This document shows positions 32,909-44,683 of a stretch of 64,000 nt of DNA, one piece after another. The position numbers and the translations under genes were made by a program. Origin of the DNA: Solenopsis invicta (taxonomy: Eukaryota > Arthropoda > Insecta > Hymenoptera > Formicidae). Numbering within the stretch: position 1 is the stretch's first letter; each line of letters starts with the position of its first letter. The notes below the pieces were generated by a model. It made no database searches and was not told the origin of the DNA. It was given only the letters and a program-made list of their open reading frames with translations. The DNA lies in the NCBI RefSeq assembly GCF_016802725.1, contig NC_052665.1:20342501-20406500 (forward strand), written 5' to 3'.

Positions 32909-34479
32909 AGAGGAGAAGAGGGTATTATAGTTACTGTCGACAATATGCCTACCCCTATTATTTCCGTTATTAGGTAACGTATTCTAACAATTGCTTATGG
33001 AGTTATTCGTTTAGTAGCCGACCGTTTTTTAGTAATGTTAATATGCCAATACATAATGACTGACAATTGTTATATTTTTACTTTTGAGTATTTCTAAACT
33101 TTTTCAAGGTACACTTTTAACCTTTAGTTACATGCACTTCCTCATTATTCTTAAACTTGAGTATATTATCACATGAAGATAGATATACTCAAGTGTTTTT
33201 TTTTTGTTATTTAACTTTTTATTCGGCCATATACATTTCGAATTATACAAAGTTAAAACAATAACATGGAATTTTGTTAATATGGTTTTTTAAGCGAAAT
33301 TTTTATATCGGAATATTTCTTCGATAAATCGATTGTCATTCTAAAGAGCGCTGTTTAGAAATATTAGACACATCATTTTATGCTTGTTTATTGTTAAACA
33401 GGGATAATATTTTTAATAAAATTTCCTATGATATTTCTAAAGCTTCTGAACGCAGAAAAATTATAAATCAAGAAAATTCTAAACAATAGAAAATTTAAAA
33501 AATATAGTTTTGTAACAAGGTACTGTGTTTCTTTTAAACTAAACTAATTATTTTTATTTATTTTTAAGGCTCCTGAGTACTCGCCGCGGCCATATTGAAG
33601 TCGTGACGTCAGAAGCGAGAAATTGCGTGAAATGACACGTAATTTTGTCCGACATGCCATTTGTAAATAAAGCTAATTTGGATAAAACAAACTAAGCAGA
33701 TGACTTTAAAATACTTCTAAATATCGGTCACGACTATCCTTTTTCCGCCTAACAATCAGTAAATAGTTGTAAAAAGCATGTAAAGTGAAGCAATTGAAAC
33801 AGGAAAACACATGGGCACATAATTTTGTCCGACGTGCCATTTCTAAATAATGCCAATTTGGATAAAACAGACTAATCAGATGGCTTTAAAACACTTCTAA
33901 ATATCGGTCACGACTATCCTTTTTTCGCCTAGCAGTCAGTAAATAGTCGTAAAAAGCACGTAAAGTGACGTCTATTCAGACAGGAAAACACACGGATAGC
34001 TATTAAAAGGAGTGAAAAATGTACTTTTATGTATAAAATTCAAAGAAACTTTACTCGCGGTCCATTTTTACGAATTTGGTAAATACGAGACAAGTCATGT
34101 TTTTACAATGAAACACATAATAACAAAATGACATGCACGATAACATTTCATCGTCAATCTGTCACGTTTCACGTGTATTAGTTCTAATTTTGTCCGCGAC
34201 GAAATGTCGCTACGGTCAACGCGGAGTTCTCGGCTGAGGAGTCAGGAGCCTTAAAGGTAGCCATATTACAACGACTCTTTTTCTTCCACCGATTATGTAG
34301 TGCATTAGATTTTTATAAATCACGTCCTAAATAATAAATATTTCATTACTTTGAGTCTAGAATTTATCAAACAATACTCTGACAAATGTATTCGTTCAAG
34401 TTACAATAGAAAATATTAATTATAAAGAAAATTATTCAATAAAATAAAAATGAATGCCATATTACCCTCTTCTTCTCTA
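32909..34479 (+). repeat. Interspersed repeat family B, copy b, carrying a TTAA insertion
   Basis: Inverted ends: AGAGGAGAAGAGGGTA at the left and TACCCTCTTCTTCTCTA at the right. The body matches copies at 2785-3297 and 38770-42390. An insertion at 33567-34250 separates TTTATTTTTAA from AGGTAGCCATATTACAACG, which are adjacent (with a few bases between) in copy c near 42155-42185. No coding capacity seen. Confidence 0.7.
33567..34250. mobile_element. TTAA-flanked inverted-repeat element with internal duplication
   Basis: TTAA lies on both sides (33563-33566 and 34251-34254). The ends are GGCTCCTGAGTACTC and, at the right, GAGTCAGGAGCC. Two tandem units of about 177 bp occupy roughly 33640-33995, sharing TTTTGTCCGACRTGCCATTT, AAATATCGGTCACGACTATC and a GTAAATAGT block. 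Non-autonomous. TTAA specificity occurs in piggyBac and Kolobok families; I cannot choose. Confidence 0.72.
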
Positions 34480-34818
34480 CATTCATATATTTTTTTTAAA
34501 TTTTTATTTCTTAAAAGCACAACCCAACAAAAAATTTTTTATATATGATTATATAAATTATAAATAGTTATATCTAATAAAATTGTATATAAAATGTGTC
34601 CATATATATTATAGATATTAAAATATATAAAATTATATTTAATTATGTATAATCGTGCATGATTTTTATTTAAAATTATATACAATTCTATAGAATAACA
34701 TAATGATTCCACATAATTTCATGTAGTTATTATATATAATTATACATAATTAAATACAATTATATATAATTGTATTTAATAATATATGAAAATCATACAT
34801 AATTGTGCATAATTATAT
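34480..34818. other. AT-rich low-complexity (ATAATTATAT)n-like
   Basis: Imperfect alternation of TATATAATTATA and ATAATTATAC motifs with no ORF. A similar tract is at 47930-48070. Confidence 0.6.
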
Positions 34819-35697
34819 AGAGGGTGTGTACAAGAAAATGCAAAAAGTGTGGAAACTCCCAAATATTTCCGTTTCCTTGCATTTCACAAGAAAATGTTTT
34901 AGACAAAAGTTGTAGTCTTTTAAATGATCTATCTATTAATCTTATCAGTTTGACCTTGGATGGCGTTGCCAAGGTCAGATCAAAATCACATTAACTTTTT
35001 TGAATAGAACATCCTATTTTTGATTTCAGAAACTAATAGTTGATGTCAAGACCTTTCGAAAACCCTACAAAAAAGCTTATTTTTGTTGAGTACTTTCTGA
35101 ATTGTGAAGCTTGAAAGATACGGTGTACTGTAACTTTCAAGCGTCATAACTCGGAAAGTCCTTAACAAAAATAAACTTATTTATAGTGTTTTGGAAAGCT
35201 CTCAAAATTGACTACAAGAAAATGCAATAAAAAATATAGAATGTTAGAGAATTACTGATACCCTTTAATTAGGGAATTACCGATACTCTAATATTGTATC
35301 TTTTATTGCGTATTCTTGCAACTTATACCGAAAATTTTCTAAAACACTACAAAAAAGTTTATTTTTGTTAAGTACTTTCCGAGTTGCGACGCTTAAAAGT
35401 TACAGTACACCGTATTTTCAAGCCTCACAACTCGGAAAGTACTCAACAAAAATAAACTTTCTGGTAGTGTTTTGGAAAGGTCTTGATGCCAGCTATTAGA
35501 TTCTGGAACCAAAAATAAGGTGTTCTATTTAAAAAAGTTAATGTGATCTAACCTTAGCGACGCCATCTAAGGTCAAACTGATAAAATCAGTAAATAGATC
35601 TCTTGAAATCCTACAATTTTTGTCTAAAACATTTTTTTGTGAAATGCAAGAGAACGAAAATATTTAAGAGTTTCCATCCTTTTTTTGCACACCCTGT
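34819..35697. mobile_element. 879-bp foldback element
   Basis: The left end AGGGTGTGTACAAG and the right end TTTTGCACACCCT are inverted, and the arms stay complementary for several hundred bp: GACCTTGGATGGCGTTGCC at 34952 against GCGACGCCATCTAAGGTC near 35560, and TAACTTTTTTGAATAGAACA against TGTTCTATTTAAAAAAGTTA. Within each arm an AAGTACTTTC/AAAATAAACTT module is repeated. A half copy is at 22452-22850. No ORF. Confidence 0.7.
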
Positions 35698-35723
35698 ATA
35701 ATTATACGTTATATATATTTTAA

Positions 35724-35937
35724 CCCTTAACACATATTGAAAATTCCTCTGGAATTTTGATCACTTACTGTGTGAAGACGGAATGAGAGAAAAAATTTCA
35801 GCTAAGTAAAAAAAAAAGGTTGAAGTCTCCTTTATCGACTGCTAGATTGATTAACTTTATTGCTTAACTAAAATAAAATGACACAAAAGTAAAATTTTTT
35901 CGGGAAGGTCTCCCAGACCCACTTGTGGATTTAAGGG
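35724..35937. mobile_element. 214-bp deletion derivative of the TTAA MITE family
   Basis: TTAA flanks both ends (35720-35723 and 35938-35941). The ends CCCTTAACACA and GTGGATTTAAGGG and the block GTCTCCCAGACCCACTT match the ~975-bp family. GTGTGAAGACGGAATGAGA is the inverse of that family's right-hand TCTCATTCCGTCTTCACAC, so both sides derive from family ends. Confidence 0.7.
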
Positions 35938-35943
35938 TTAATA

Positions 35944-37215
35944 TTGGGTGTACAACTTAATTCAGCCCGTTTTTTTTGCTTGAGAAACACATTTATTTGA
36001 ACGATAAAATAAATTAATACCTTATTCAAAGTATTGTCTATCAATAGCCACATCTTTCTGGCAATTTATAGATTCCGTCGCGGAAGAAACGTTCATCTTT
36101 TGAAGCCAAGAATGAATCAAGCCAATTTTTGATACCCTGTTCTGAAGTAAAGCGTATTCCAGTCAAAACGTTCTGCATCGATCAAAACAAATAATAATCG
36201 GAAGGGGCAAGATCTGGGCTATAAGGCGGGTGAGCCAGAACTTTCCATCCGCTATTTTCCAAATAGTTTTTAATCGGAACAGCAACATGAGGCCGAACAT
36301 TGTCAAGGTGAAAGATTATGGACTCGTGTCTGGTTTTATTTTGGACGTTTTTCGGTTATAACTCGCTTTAAACGGACCAATTGTTGCCTATAAAAGTCTC
36401 CCGTGATGGTTTGACTAGGTTTTAGCAGCTCATAATGGATCACACCCTTCTGATCCCACCAATTACAGAGCATTACCTTGGCACCATGAATATTCGGCTT
36501 CGGTGTTGATGTTCCCGGTTAGTCGGGCATTACATACGATTTTTTGCATTTCGGGTTGTCATAATAAATCCATTTTCGTCCCCGGTAATGATTCGATGCA
36601 GAAAAGACTTCTTTTTGTACCAAGCAACATTCAAGCAACATTTCGGACACGCAAAATCGTCATCCGATATCTCTCGGTTTCAATTCATATGGGATCCAAT
36701 TTCCTTGTTTTTGAATGTATCCCGCAGCTTTGAGTCGTTTCGAAATAGCTTGTTGAGTAACTTCCAATGTTTTTGCGAGCTCTACTTGCATTTGACACGA
36801 ATCTTGTTCGAGTAATGTTTCTAATTCTTCATCTTCAAACTTTTTCGGTTAACCCGAACGCTCTTTGTCTTCAACACTAAAATCACCATTTTTAAATCGT
36901 CAAAACCATTCTCTGCAAGATTTATCCGATGGTGCAGATTCACCATACCATTCCACAAACATTCAATGCGCTTCAGCTGCACTTTTCTTCCAATTGAAAC
37001 AGAAAATCAAAACTTCCCGCAAATGAGGCTTATTCGGAACGAAACTCGACATTTTCAACGCAGTAAAAATTAAACTTGTTGTGCAAAACTCAAAGGTTTG
37101 TAAACAATATTTGGTTGACAGATGTTGACACTTCACGATACAACAACAATCAGCTGTCGCCGTTAACCATTTATAACACGTAGAATCATCTTTTGAAACT
37201 AAGTTGTACACCAAA
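35944..37215 (-). mobile_element. Mariner element (1.27 kb), minus strand
   Basis: The ends are TTGGGTGTACAACTTAATTC and, inverted, TTTGGTGTACAACTTAGTTT, each flanked by TA (35942-35943 and 37216-37217). Size is normal for mariner. It lies 2 bp from the TTAA of the MITE that ends at 35937. Confidence 0.85.
36041..37052 (-). pseudogene. Mariner transposase, decayed
   Basis: The start is MSSFVPNKPHLREVLIFCF, typical of the mellifera/cecropia mariner subfamilies, and translation would end at TGA 36041-36043. Recognisable parts are an N-terminal helix-turn-helix region, a W-I-Y-Y-D-N catalytic segment near 36555, HLDNVRPHVA near 36310 (second Asp), and YSPDLAPSDYYLF near 36210 (third Asp). At least four in-frame stops (for example after KSAAEAH) and a frameshift break it. 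About 337 codons matches the family. It once catalysed cut-and-paste transposition at TA. Confidence 0.85.
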
Positions 37216-37248
37216 TATATATGGACATATTTGATACATAATTATATA

Positions 37249-37254
<6 letters not shown>

Positions 37255-37314
<60 letters not shown>
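37255..37314. repeat. (TA)n microsatellite
   Basis: About 30 uninterrupted TA units, within a region of ATATATAATTATAT low complexity. Confidence 0.95.
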
Positions 37315-37315
<1 letters not shown>

Positions 37316-38118
37316 CTGTACATAATCATATTATATAAAAAACTTTTTACCAAGAAGTTGCGTAAATAAATTAATATGATAAAAGTTTTTTTCTTTAAAA
37401 TTAATACGCAAATAAAAATCAAAGTTGAAAAATAAAAAGAATATAACTCATATTATTCAATGTGTGCCAAATTTGTCATAAGTTTTCAAATCTATAATTT
37501 TAGGACAATTTTTACATTACACTTCTATTGATCTATATAATTTTAATTGTTTTCCAATGAACATACACTGCCAGTACAAAAAATCTATGATTCATATTGT
37601 TTATATATTTTTTGTGAATTTTGCAGATCGGAGATTGAGGCTATAAATCAATACCTTATGATTCACGTTATCTTAAATAATTTAAAAGGTATTCTCTTTA
37701 TTTAAGATAAAGATAATATACATTATAATAATTTACTTAAATATAAACCTATTTTTTATCTATATGATTATCTAATAATTTTATATAGATAATTGCAAAC
37801 ACTGGGGTTTATTAAATACTGCAGGAATGACCGCGTGGTCTTATCTTTGACATGACACACACCCACATACACATACACACGCGCGCACAAAAGGGATGTA
37901 AATTCGATTGGACAAGCTTCACGTAGTGTAGAAGAGACGGAGGAGGAGGAGGGGGAGGGGGGGAGTAGAGACAACTTTATCAATTTTTCTTAATTTTTGT
38001 GATAATGTAAAAATAATAATTTCTTTTTTCAGATTCATCGAAGCCTTGTTTATTACTACACGAAATTACAAATTGTAAATAAATTAAAATTCTTAAAAAT
38101 TTTTATTCTTTATAACAT
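37315..38118. other. No gene seen
   Basis: AT-rich, with a CA-rich tract at 37855-37890 and a purine-rich GGAGGAGGAGGGGGAGG tract at 37938-37966. ORFs are short and low-complexity. Confidence 0.4.
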
Positions 38119-38127
38119 GTCAATTTT

Positions 38128-38255
38128 CGGCGGGTCCCGATAGCGCACATCCCGATCGCACACAAACCACTCACAATGGCAGATGCCTAGAGATTTTCCG
38201 TAGGTTGGGTTAGATAAGTCAAGATGATTGGTTGGTGCGCTATCGGAACCCTCCC
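38128..38255. mobile_element. 128-bp MITE with 9-bp target duplication (Mutator-like)
   Basis: GTCAATTTT occurs at 38119-38127 and 38256-38264. Inside, the ends CGGCGGGTCCCGATAGCGCA and TGCGCTATCGGAACCCTCCC are inverted repeats with few mismatches. A 9-bp duplication is typical of Mutator-like elements; hAT (8 bp) is less likely. Non-coding. Confidence 0.8.
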
Positions 38256-38264
38256 GTCAATTTT

Positions 38265-38769
38265 GTCATATTGCTTCCATATGCGAGTAAGATGACTTGT
38301 GATAGTGCGTAAGATGACGTACAATTAAAATAAAATTAAAAATGTAGTTTTTATGATTTAAAAAAATTTATTAACATATAATAAATTTATTCTAATATTA
38401 TTCTGATTGTACAATATATTTAATAAAAAATTAAAATAAAAAAAAATATTTATATGAATTGTAAAAATAAAAATATATCACATAGAATCAAATCGTATAG
38501 AACGAGGGAAAAACCGCTGATCAAAATTGTGTACACTATTGCCTAGTGATGTCCAAAATTTTATGTAATACCCAATAATGCCCCAGTAATGCTTTGTAAT
38601 GGCCAATAATTTTTGCCTAGTAATTCCTAAAATCAGTACACCTACTGCCCTCAGCGGTTTCCTACTCTATACAGAAGTATACTAATTATTAGCTTTATTT
38701 TAACAAATAAAATAATCACGTAAAATCGTATCAGAAAGAAATAGTATGTATATTTCTTACTATAAAGAA
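38265..38769. other. No gene seen; AT-rich
   Basis: Sequence with short repeated TAATGCC and GTAATG phrases near 38560-38620 and no credible ORF. Confidence 0.4.
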
Positions 38770-38858
38770 AAAGAGAGTATTATTATGGCTACTACCGATA
38801 AGATGGCTACCTATATTATCACCAGTTGATGTATTCTAACAATTGCTTAAGGAGTTAT

Positions 38859-41689
38859 CCCAGCAAACACAAAATATAGCTGCAACACTGCATTGGAATA
38901 ACACGTGAGATAACAGATGTTATCTCACAATCATGTAAACGCAATCTAAATTGTTATTGGGATACAATATAATTATTTTATGCAACTGTTACATTTTTTT
39001 GTTATTTTCTTATAATATTGAAATAATAGCAACATAACAAAACTTATATACTTCAGTAACACCATTTAGGGACATACGATTCACGTTTGACATCCGACTT
39101 ATTCGACATACGACGATCCAATGTTCCGTGATACATTCGGATTCCCCATTTGGATGGTGATTGTAAATATAACTGCTAAGATTTAGTTTCTAGAAGATCG
39201 GGAGACCGTGGAATATCAGAGAGAACGATTGCTGAGAAACATTCGGCTATAGAATCTAATCAAATGCACTCAAAGCTCTGCTCGTAGAGGTTATGACCAT
39301 TATTTTGTAAAAATAATTTATCGCGTGCTAATGCAGCTATAATATATAACGCGGAGGTCGTGTTTTTTGCATAGAATTAGTTTAAAAATATATGTTAACA
39401 ACTTTCAAAAAATTCATACAAAATACGACCTTATGTGTTAGCTGCGTTAGCACGCAACAAGCTATTTTTACAAAATACGCAGAGCTTTGAATGCATTCGG
39501 AATCCATGGCCAAATGTCCTTCAGCCATCGTTCTGATTATTATTTATGCTGTAATTGATGTATAATACTGTCGGTTTCTCCATGCACTTACAGATGTATT
39601 TTAGCATATTGTGAAATTAATTCACTCTCTTGTAACGTAACAGATTTCAGAGTGTTTTTACAATAAAATAATACGCTCTGTGCAAGAATACATGAATTGC
39701 AAGATGTTTATAAAACCAAATTCTTGTAAATAAATTTGTTTTTACCTTCCTATCTTCTTTAAGTTTAAGATTTCACTTTTTAGATGAGAACAAATTTTGC
39801 TTTTGCAAATGTAAGTCTTTATCACTCTTGTCGTAGCTATAATTAGTTTTCTAATTGTCTGTGTTTAAGATTTTGTAGATAACCAAGTTTATAATCACAA
39901 GACAATGACTCGAGTGTCTTTCTCTTGTTAAAAATACTTTTTAATAAGATTTTGAATCATAGGCTTAAGCGTAAAACGTTACAAAAATGTGAAATTTAAA
40001 TAAAGCTGTTAATGCCATAATTAAAAAAGTTAGACAAATTCAGGAATTTTTAATGTGCATAAAAGTTTGTTTAATACTAAAGTTACTAAAAAACTCATTT
40101 ATATTTTGTATATATTGTTTGAAATATATACTCATGAAAATATTATAATCTTTATGGCTTGATCTCCTCATTAGAGATTCTTAACCCTTAAACATACCGA
40201 TCCCGTAAAATACGTAAACATATTTTCGGGTCCAGGAGACTTTTTCAACTTTGAGAAGTTATAACTTTGGTTCTAATCAACATTTTTCAGCAATCTTTTT
40301 ATCATATGAAAGTTTAGAATCTCAAAAATGTGACTGCATAATCGATATTGTCGAAAAATGACTTATTGTTAAGTTATAAAAGAAAAACCATTAAACAAAA
40401 ATTAGAAATTGTTCAAAAATCCACTTTTTCTTTAAAAAATCATATCTCCGCAATAAAAAACTTTTTAGGACTTTCAAAGACGGCATTTTAAAGCTAAAGA
40501 GTCATACTTTCAAAAAAAAATTATGGTATTGTCATTCCGTTTAAAAAGTAGAATTACATAACAAGAAGAATATGAGGTATTTTTGGGTGTCTAAAAATCC
40601 ACTTTTTTTTAGAAAATATTTTTGCAACAAAAAACTTTTAAAGATTTTACAATACGGCGTTTTAAAGCTAAAAAGTCATACTTAAAAAAAAAATTATGTT
40701 ACTGCTATTTCTATTAAAAAATATACTTACGTAAAAAGGCAAATATGAGGTATTTTTCATAAACTCTAGGTGTCTAAAATTGAAAATTTATGTGTTTCAT
40801 AATATATTTTACACCATACGCAAAAATTCTCTCTTTCACGGCATTATAGTATTTTAACATTAGACAGAGTAACATACGCGAACGGACCTATTCAAACGTA
40901 TTTTGTTCAACTTTTTTATGTAAAATACTCACAAAAAAAGTTTTATTTACACACTATATGGGTCGCATTGGCTCTAACAAAACTTTGTTGCCGTGTTGTT
41001 CAAATTTTAATTGACCAAAAAAGTTGATCAACCATATCAATCGAAAAAGAAGATTTTAAACTTCTTTTACGTCCTGGTACGAACCTCCTATCTCATTCCG
41101 TCTTCACACAGCAAGCGTTCAAAACTTCATATGGGGTCTCTCAGACCCACTTATGTGTTTAAGGGTTAATGAAAATTATCATAAAACGAGTCTCTTCTAG
41201 AAACAAAACTCACTTTTGCAGTCATATTTATTATCATTTGCTTCTACGAAGAATTAATGCAAGAAGTAATAAATTATAAAAGATTTTATTTTTGTTTCCT
41301 TTTTAAAACATAACTTCCTGTGTCTTGCTCCATATACTTATCTTAAAAAAGCTCTTTGGATTAATTCTCTGTAAAACCAAACGATTTGTTTGGTTTGCTT
41401 TTGCTTAGAATTAATTCAAAAACTTTTCTGGGATTAAAATGTGCAAGAAGCAAATTTGGTTAAGAGGTACATGTAACTTCATAATTATAACAATATAACA
41501 GCGATAATATGTATATGACAGCAACGTTTCCTCTCAGTTACATGTTATGTAGATACAATGTAACTTTGATATTCTTTGAGTGTGAAATTACAACTAACAT
41601 GAACGTTACATGTAACGCACACGTTATATTGCGCGTTATCTTCAGGTTTATTGCGTCAACGTTGCTGTTATGTAATTGTGTTTGCTGGG
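38859..41689. mobile_element. 2.8-kb inverted-repeat element with AT target duplication
   Basis: The ends CCCAGCAAACACAA and TTGTGTTTGCTGGG are perfect 14-bp inverted repeats flanked by AT on both sides, and the empty site is seen in copy b at about 33004. Subterminal regions are rich in TAACGT-like motifs. No transposase ORF was seen, so it is non-autonomous. A 2-bp AT duplication is known for the ISL2EU group, but other families cannot be excluded. It carries a TTAA MITE at 40195-41165. Confidence 0.75.
40195..41165 (+). repeat. TTAA-type MITE, ~975-bp family, copy 3
   Basis: A complete 971-bp copy with TTAA on both sides (40191-40194 and 41166-41169). Ends are CCCTTAAACATACC and TATGTGTTTAAGGG. 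It is the innermost of three nested insertions. Confidence 0.85.
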
Positions 41690-44158
41690 ATTCATTTAGT
41701 AGCTCACCGTTTTTTAGTAATGCCATACTTCTTTATTATTCTTAAACTTGAGTGTATCATCACACAAATGTACCTACATTCAAATGTTTTTTTGTTATTT
41801 AACTTTTTATTTGGCTGTACACATTACGAGTTATACAAAGTTAAAGCAATAACATGGAATTTTATTAATATGGTTTTTTAACCGAAATTTTTATATTAAA
41901 ATATTTCTTTGATAAATCAATTGTCATTCTAGAGCGCGGTGTATAGAAATATTAAAGACATCATTTTGTGCTTGTTTAATGTTAAAAATAGGGATAAAAT
42001 GATATTTTTAGTAAAATTTCTAATGGTATTTTTAAAGTTTCTGAACAAAGGAAAATTCTAAATCAGGAAAACTCTAAACAATAGAAAATTAAAAAATATA
42101 TAGTTTTATAACAAGGTACTGTGTTTTTTTTAAACTAAACTAATTTCTTTTAATTATTTTTATAGATAGCCATATTACAACCATTTTTTTTCTTAACACC
42201 GAAATTATGCAATGCATTAAATTTTTATAAATCATGTCCTAAATAATAAATATTTTATTATTTTGAGTCTAGAATCTGTCAAACAATACTTTGACAAATG
42301 TAATTGTTCAAATTTCAATAGAAAATATTAATTATAAACAAAATTATTCATAAAATAAAAATGGATGCCATATTACCCTCTTCTCCTCTACTTATTTTAA
42401 TATTTTATGTAGAACAAATCTAAAAGTTACATTATAAATCAATTTTATTTCTCAACATATAATGTGCTATCTTACACATAACTTTTGTTATCTTATAGTC
42501 ACCGTATTTTTAATTATTTATTTAATATAAATGCTTCAATACAAAAAAATGAAATATGTGAATGTTTTTATATACGTTTTTAGCCAACTTTATGATTTTA
42601 TAGAAAAAATAAAAATCTGTATTATAATGTCATTTATTTGAACAAACACCAAAAAATGGCGTATAGGTGCATACAAAACAATTTTTTATGATATTATCCG
42701 CTCCTCTGGACAGATTGAAATTACCACTACCACAGATTATTTATTATCATCTAAAATAAATCCCTAATAAATTAAGTACCGGTTCGTCGTTTGTTAGTAA
42801 CTTAAAATTGAAAATTTAGTATCTTTCCCACTCCCTCTTATTCCTCTTTCACCAATCATGGGTAAATGCTAAAGTCGACTATATACAGCTATACCCGTAT
42901 ATTTCAATATTCAAGCCTCATAATTTGAAAAATACTGACAATATTTTAAATAAGGTAAATGTCCTAATTAGTAACCACGTTTCATGACGCACTTGCGTCA
43001 ATTAATTGTATTTAAATTATATATTTTATCAAAAATAGTGATAAAAATAATCACTTATATTATTTAGACGTAGAAGAAATTAACAGTAAATGCAAATGTA
43101 TTACATGGCTAGTTAAAAATAAAATAATAGTGATGGTTACTAATATGTACCGAAAAACGTACGTGTAAAAATAGTGACCGACTAGATAAAATAGCTTGAA
43201 TTAATGTGATTTTTTTATTTGCTTCAAGAAATAATCTTATGTTATTATTAAATTTTACTTTATTTTTATATTAGCTTGTTTTGTAGCTCTTTAACGTTAA
43301 AAAAATCCACACAGTAAATGATTTCACAGTCTCTATTAAAAAATAATTGACATATTTAAGATGTACTATATTGTCGTAATGATACTTTCTCAAAATTATT
43401 TTTTCTTACCAAGAATTGCATTTTTTTATGTCCAGATGAATTTTTGCATAAAAGTCGCAAATTTATTCATTTTAATTTATCCATACTTGACACTTCGCTT
43501 AAAGTTCACTAATTGGGAGAAAGATAGGTTACTAATTGAGACAAAGCAAAATCGAACGGTCACTAATAGATACATTTACATGTAGCAATATATCTGTTAT
43601 TTATTGAATATGAATAGCATTACAAAATTATTAGAGGATGTTTCTATTGATAAAATAATTTAGTTTTCCAAGAATAAAAAGGGTTTTAATTAAAAACCAA
43701 GTTTTATTTATTTAAACCTCATCCATAATTTTCACGACTTTACTTGTTCATTAACTGGGACATTCACCTTACTGAAGGGACTTCTTGAATATCCGTATGT
43801 TATCTGAATCAAAAAACTCATACTTCTTCACATTTACTGTTCATTTTTTAGCACATAAATATACAATTGATTTTTTTTAAATGGTACAAAGCTTAAAATA
43901 CGCTTATATGATTATTTTATGATTATTTTAGCAATCAATAAATCCCAAATTTTTATAACTTTTTCCGGGTTTGGTAGGAAAATAAATTATTATTTTCTAG
44001 AGGATTCTCAAACACGGCAGACCTATTCTGTAACTCTTAACAACGTTTCGTTATTGTTACAACATCGTTACGCAACTTTTTTACATGGCCTATTTTCGAC
44101 ATTCTCTTTTTATTCTTTGAAATAAAAGGGATAACTTTTTGAAGAATGATTAAGCTAC

Positions 44159-44189
44159 ACACGCACTCATGCATATACACACAAACACA

Positions 44190-44221
<32 letters not shown>
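44159..44221. repeat. (CA)n microsatellite
   Basis: CA-rich from 44159, with a perfect CA run from about 44190 to 44221. Confidence 0.9.
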
Positions 44222-44224
<3 letters not shown>

Positions 44225-44646
44225 TATATACAAAGCAACGCAATTAAATAAAAATAACCTGTGAATTTGTAGTCAATTTTGCTATTTCATTGCTAACATT
44301 AAATTTGTTACCGAAACAAATTTGGATTTTTATATATTTCGATAGTACAATGTTTAAGGATGATACTGATGTAATCATGCAAACAAATTATTTTCTGATA
44401 GTTCACTCTTTATTTGTTTGTATGTACGCTAATATATTTTGTGAGCAACAAATTCTGACATTTTTGTGTTCAATTTCTGTGCTATGATATACATATAAAC
44501 CCGATAATTTAATACATAAATTAATTTTTCTTTAGCAAAACACCATTTAAACGAAAACTAAAAGAGCAATAAATATTTGTCTTTGGCAATTTGTCAGCAA
44601 TAAATGAGTACCAAATAAAAAAAATTAGTTGTAATTGATTCTGCTT

Positions 44647-44683
44647 ACTTTATTTCGCTAACTTATAAGTAGCGAAATAAAGT
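44647..44683. repeat. Perfect 14-bp inverted repeat (hairpin)
   Basis: ACTTTATTTCGCTA, a 9-nt loop, then TAGCGAAATAAAGT. There is no poly-T context or gene nearby; it could be the core of a tiny palindromic element. Confidence 0.6.

Larger units (their letters stand above)
38770..42390 (+). repeat. Interspersed repeat family B, copy c, interrupted by a 2.8-kb element
   Basis: 38770-38858 and 41690-42390 together make one copy: GTATTCTAACAATTGCTTAAGGAGTTAT on the left continues as ATTCATTTAGTAGCTCACCG on the right, while copy b reads straight through as GGAGTTATTCGTTTAGTAGC at 32999. The right end is ATATTACCCTCTTCTCCTC. Confidence 0.75.
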
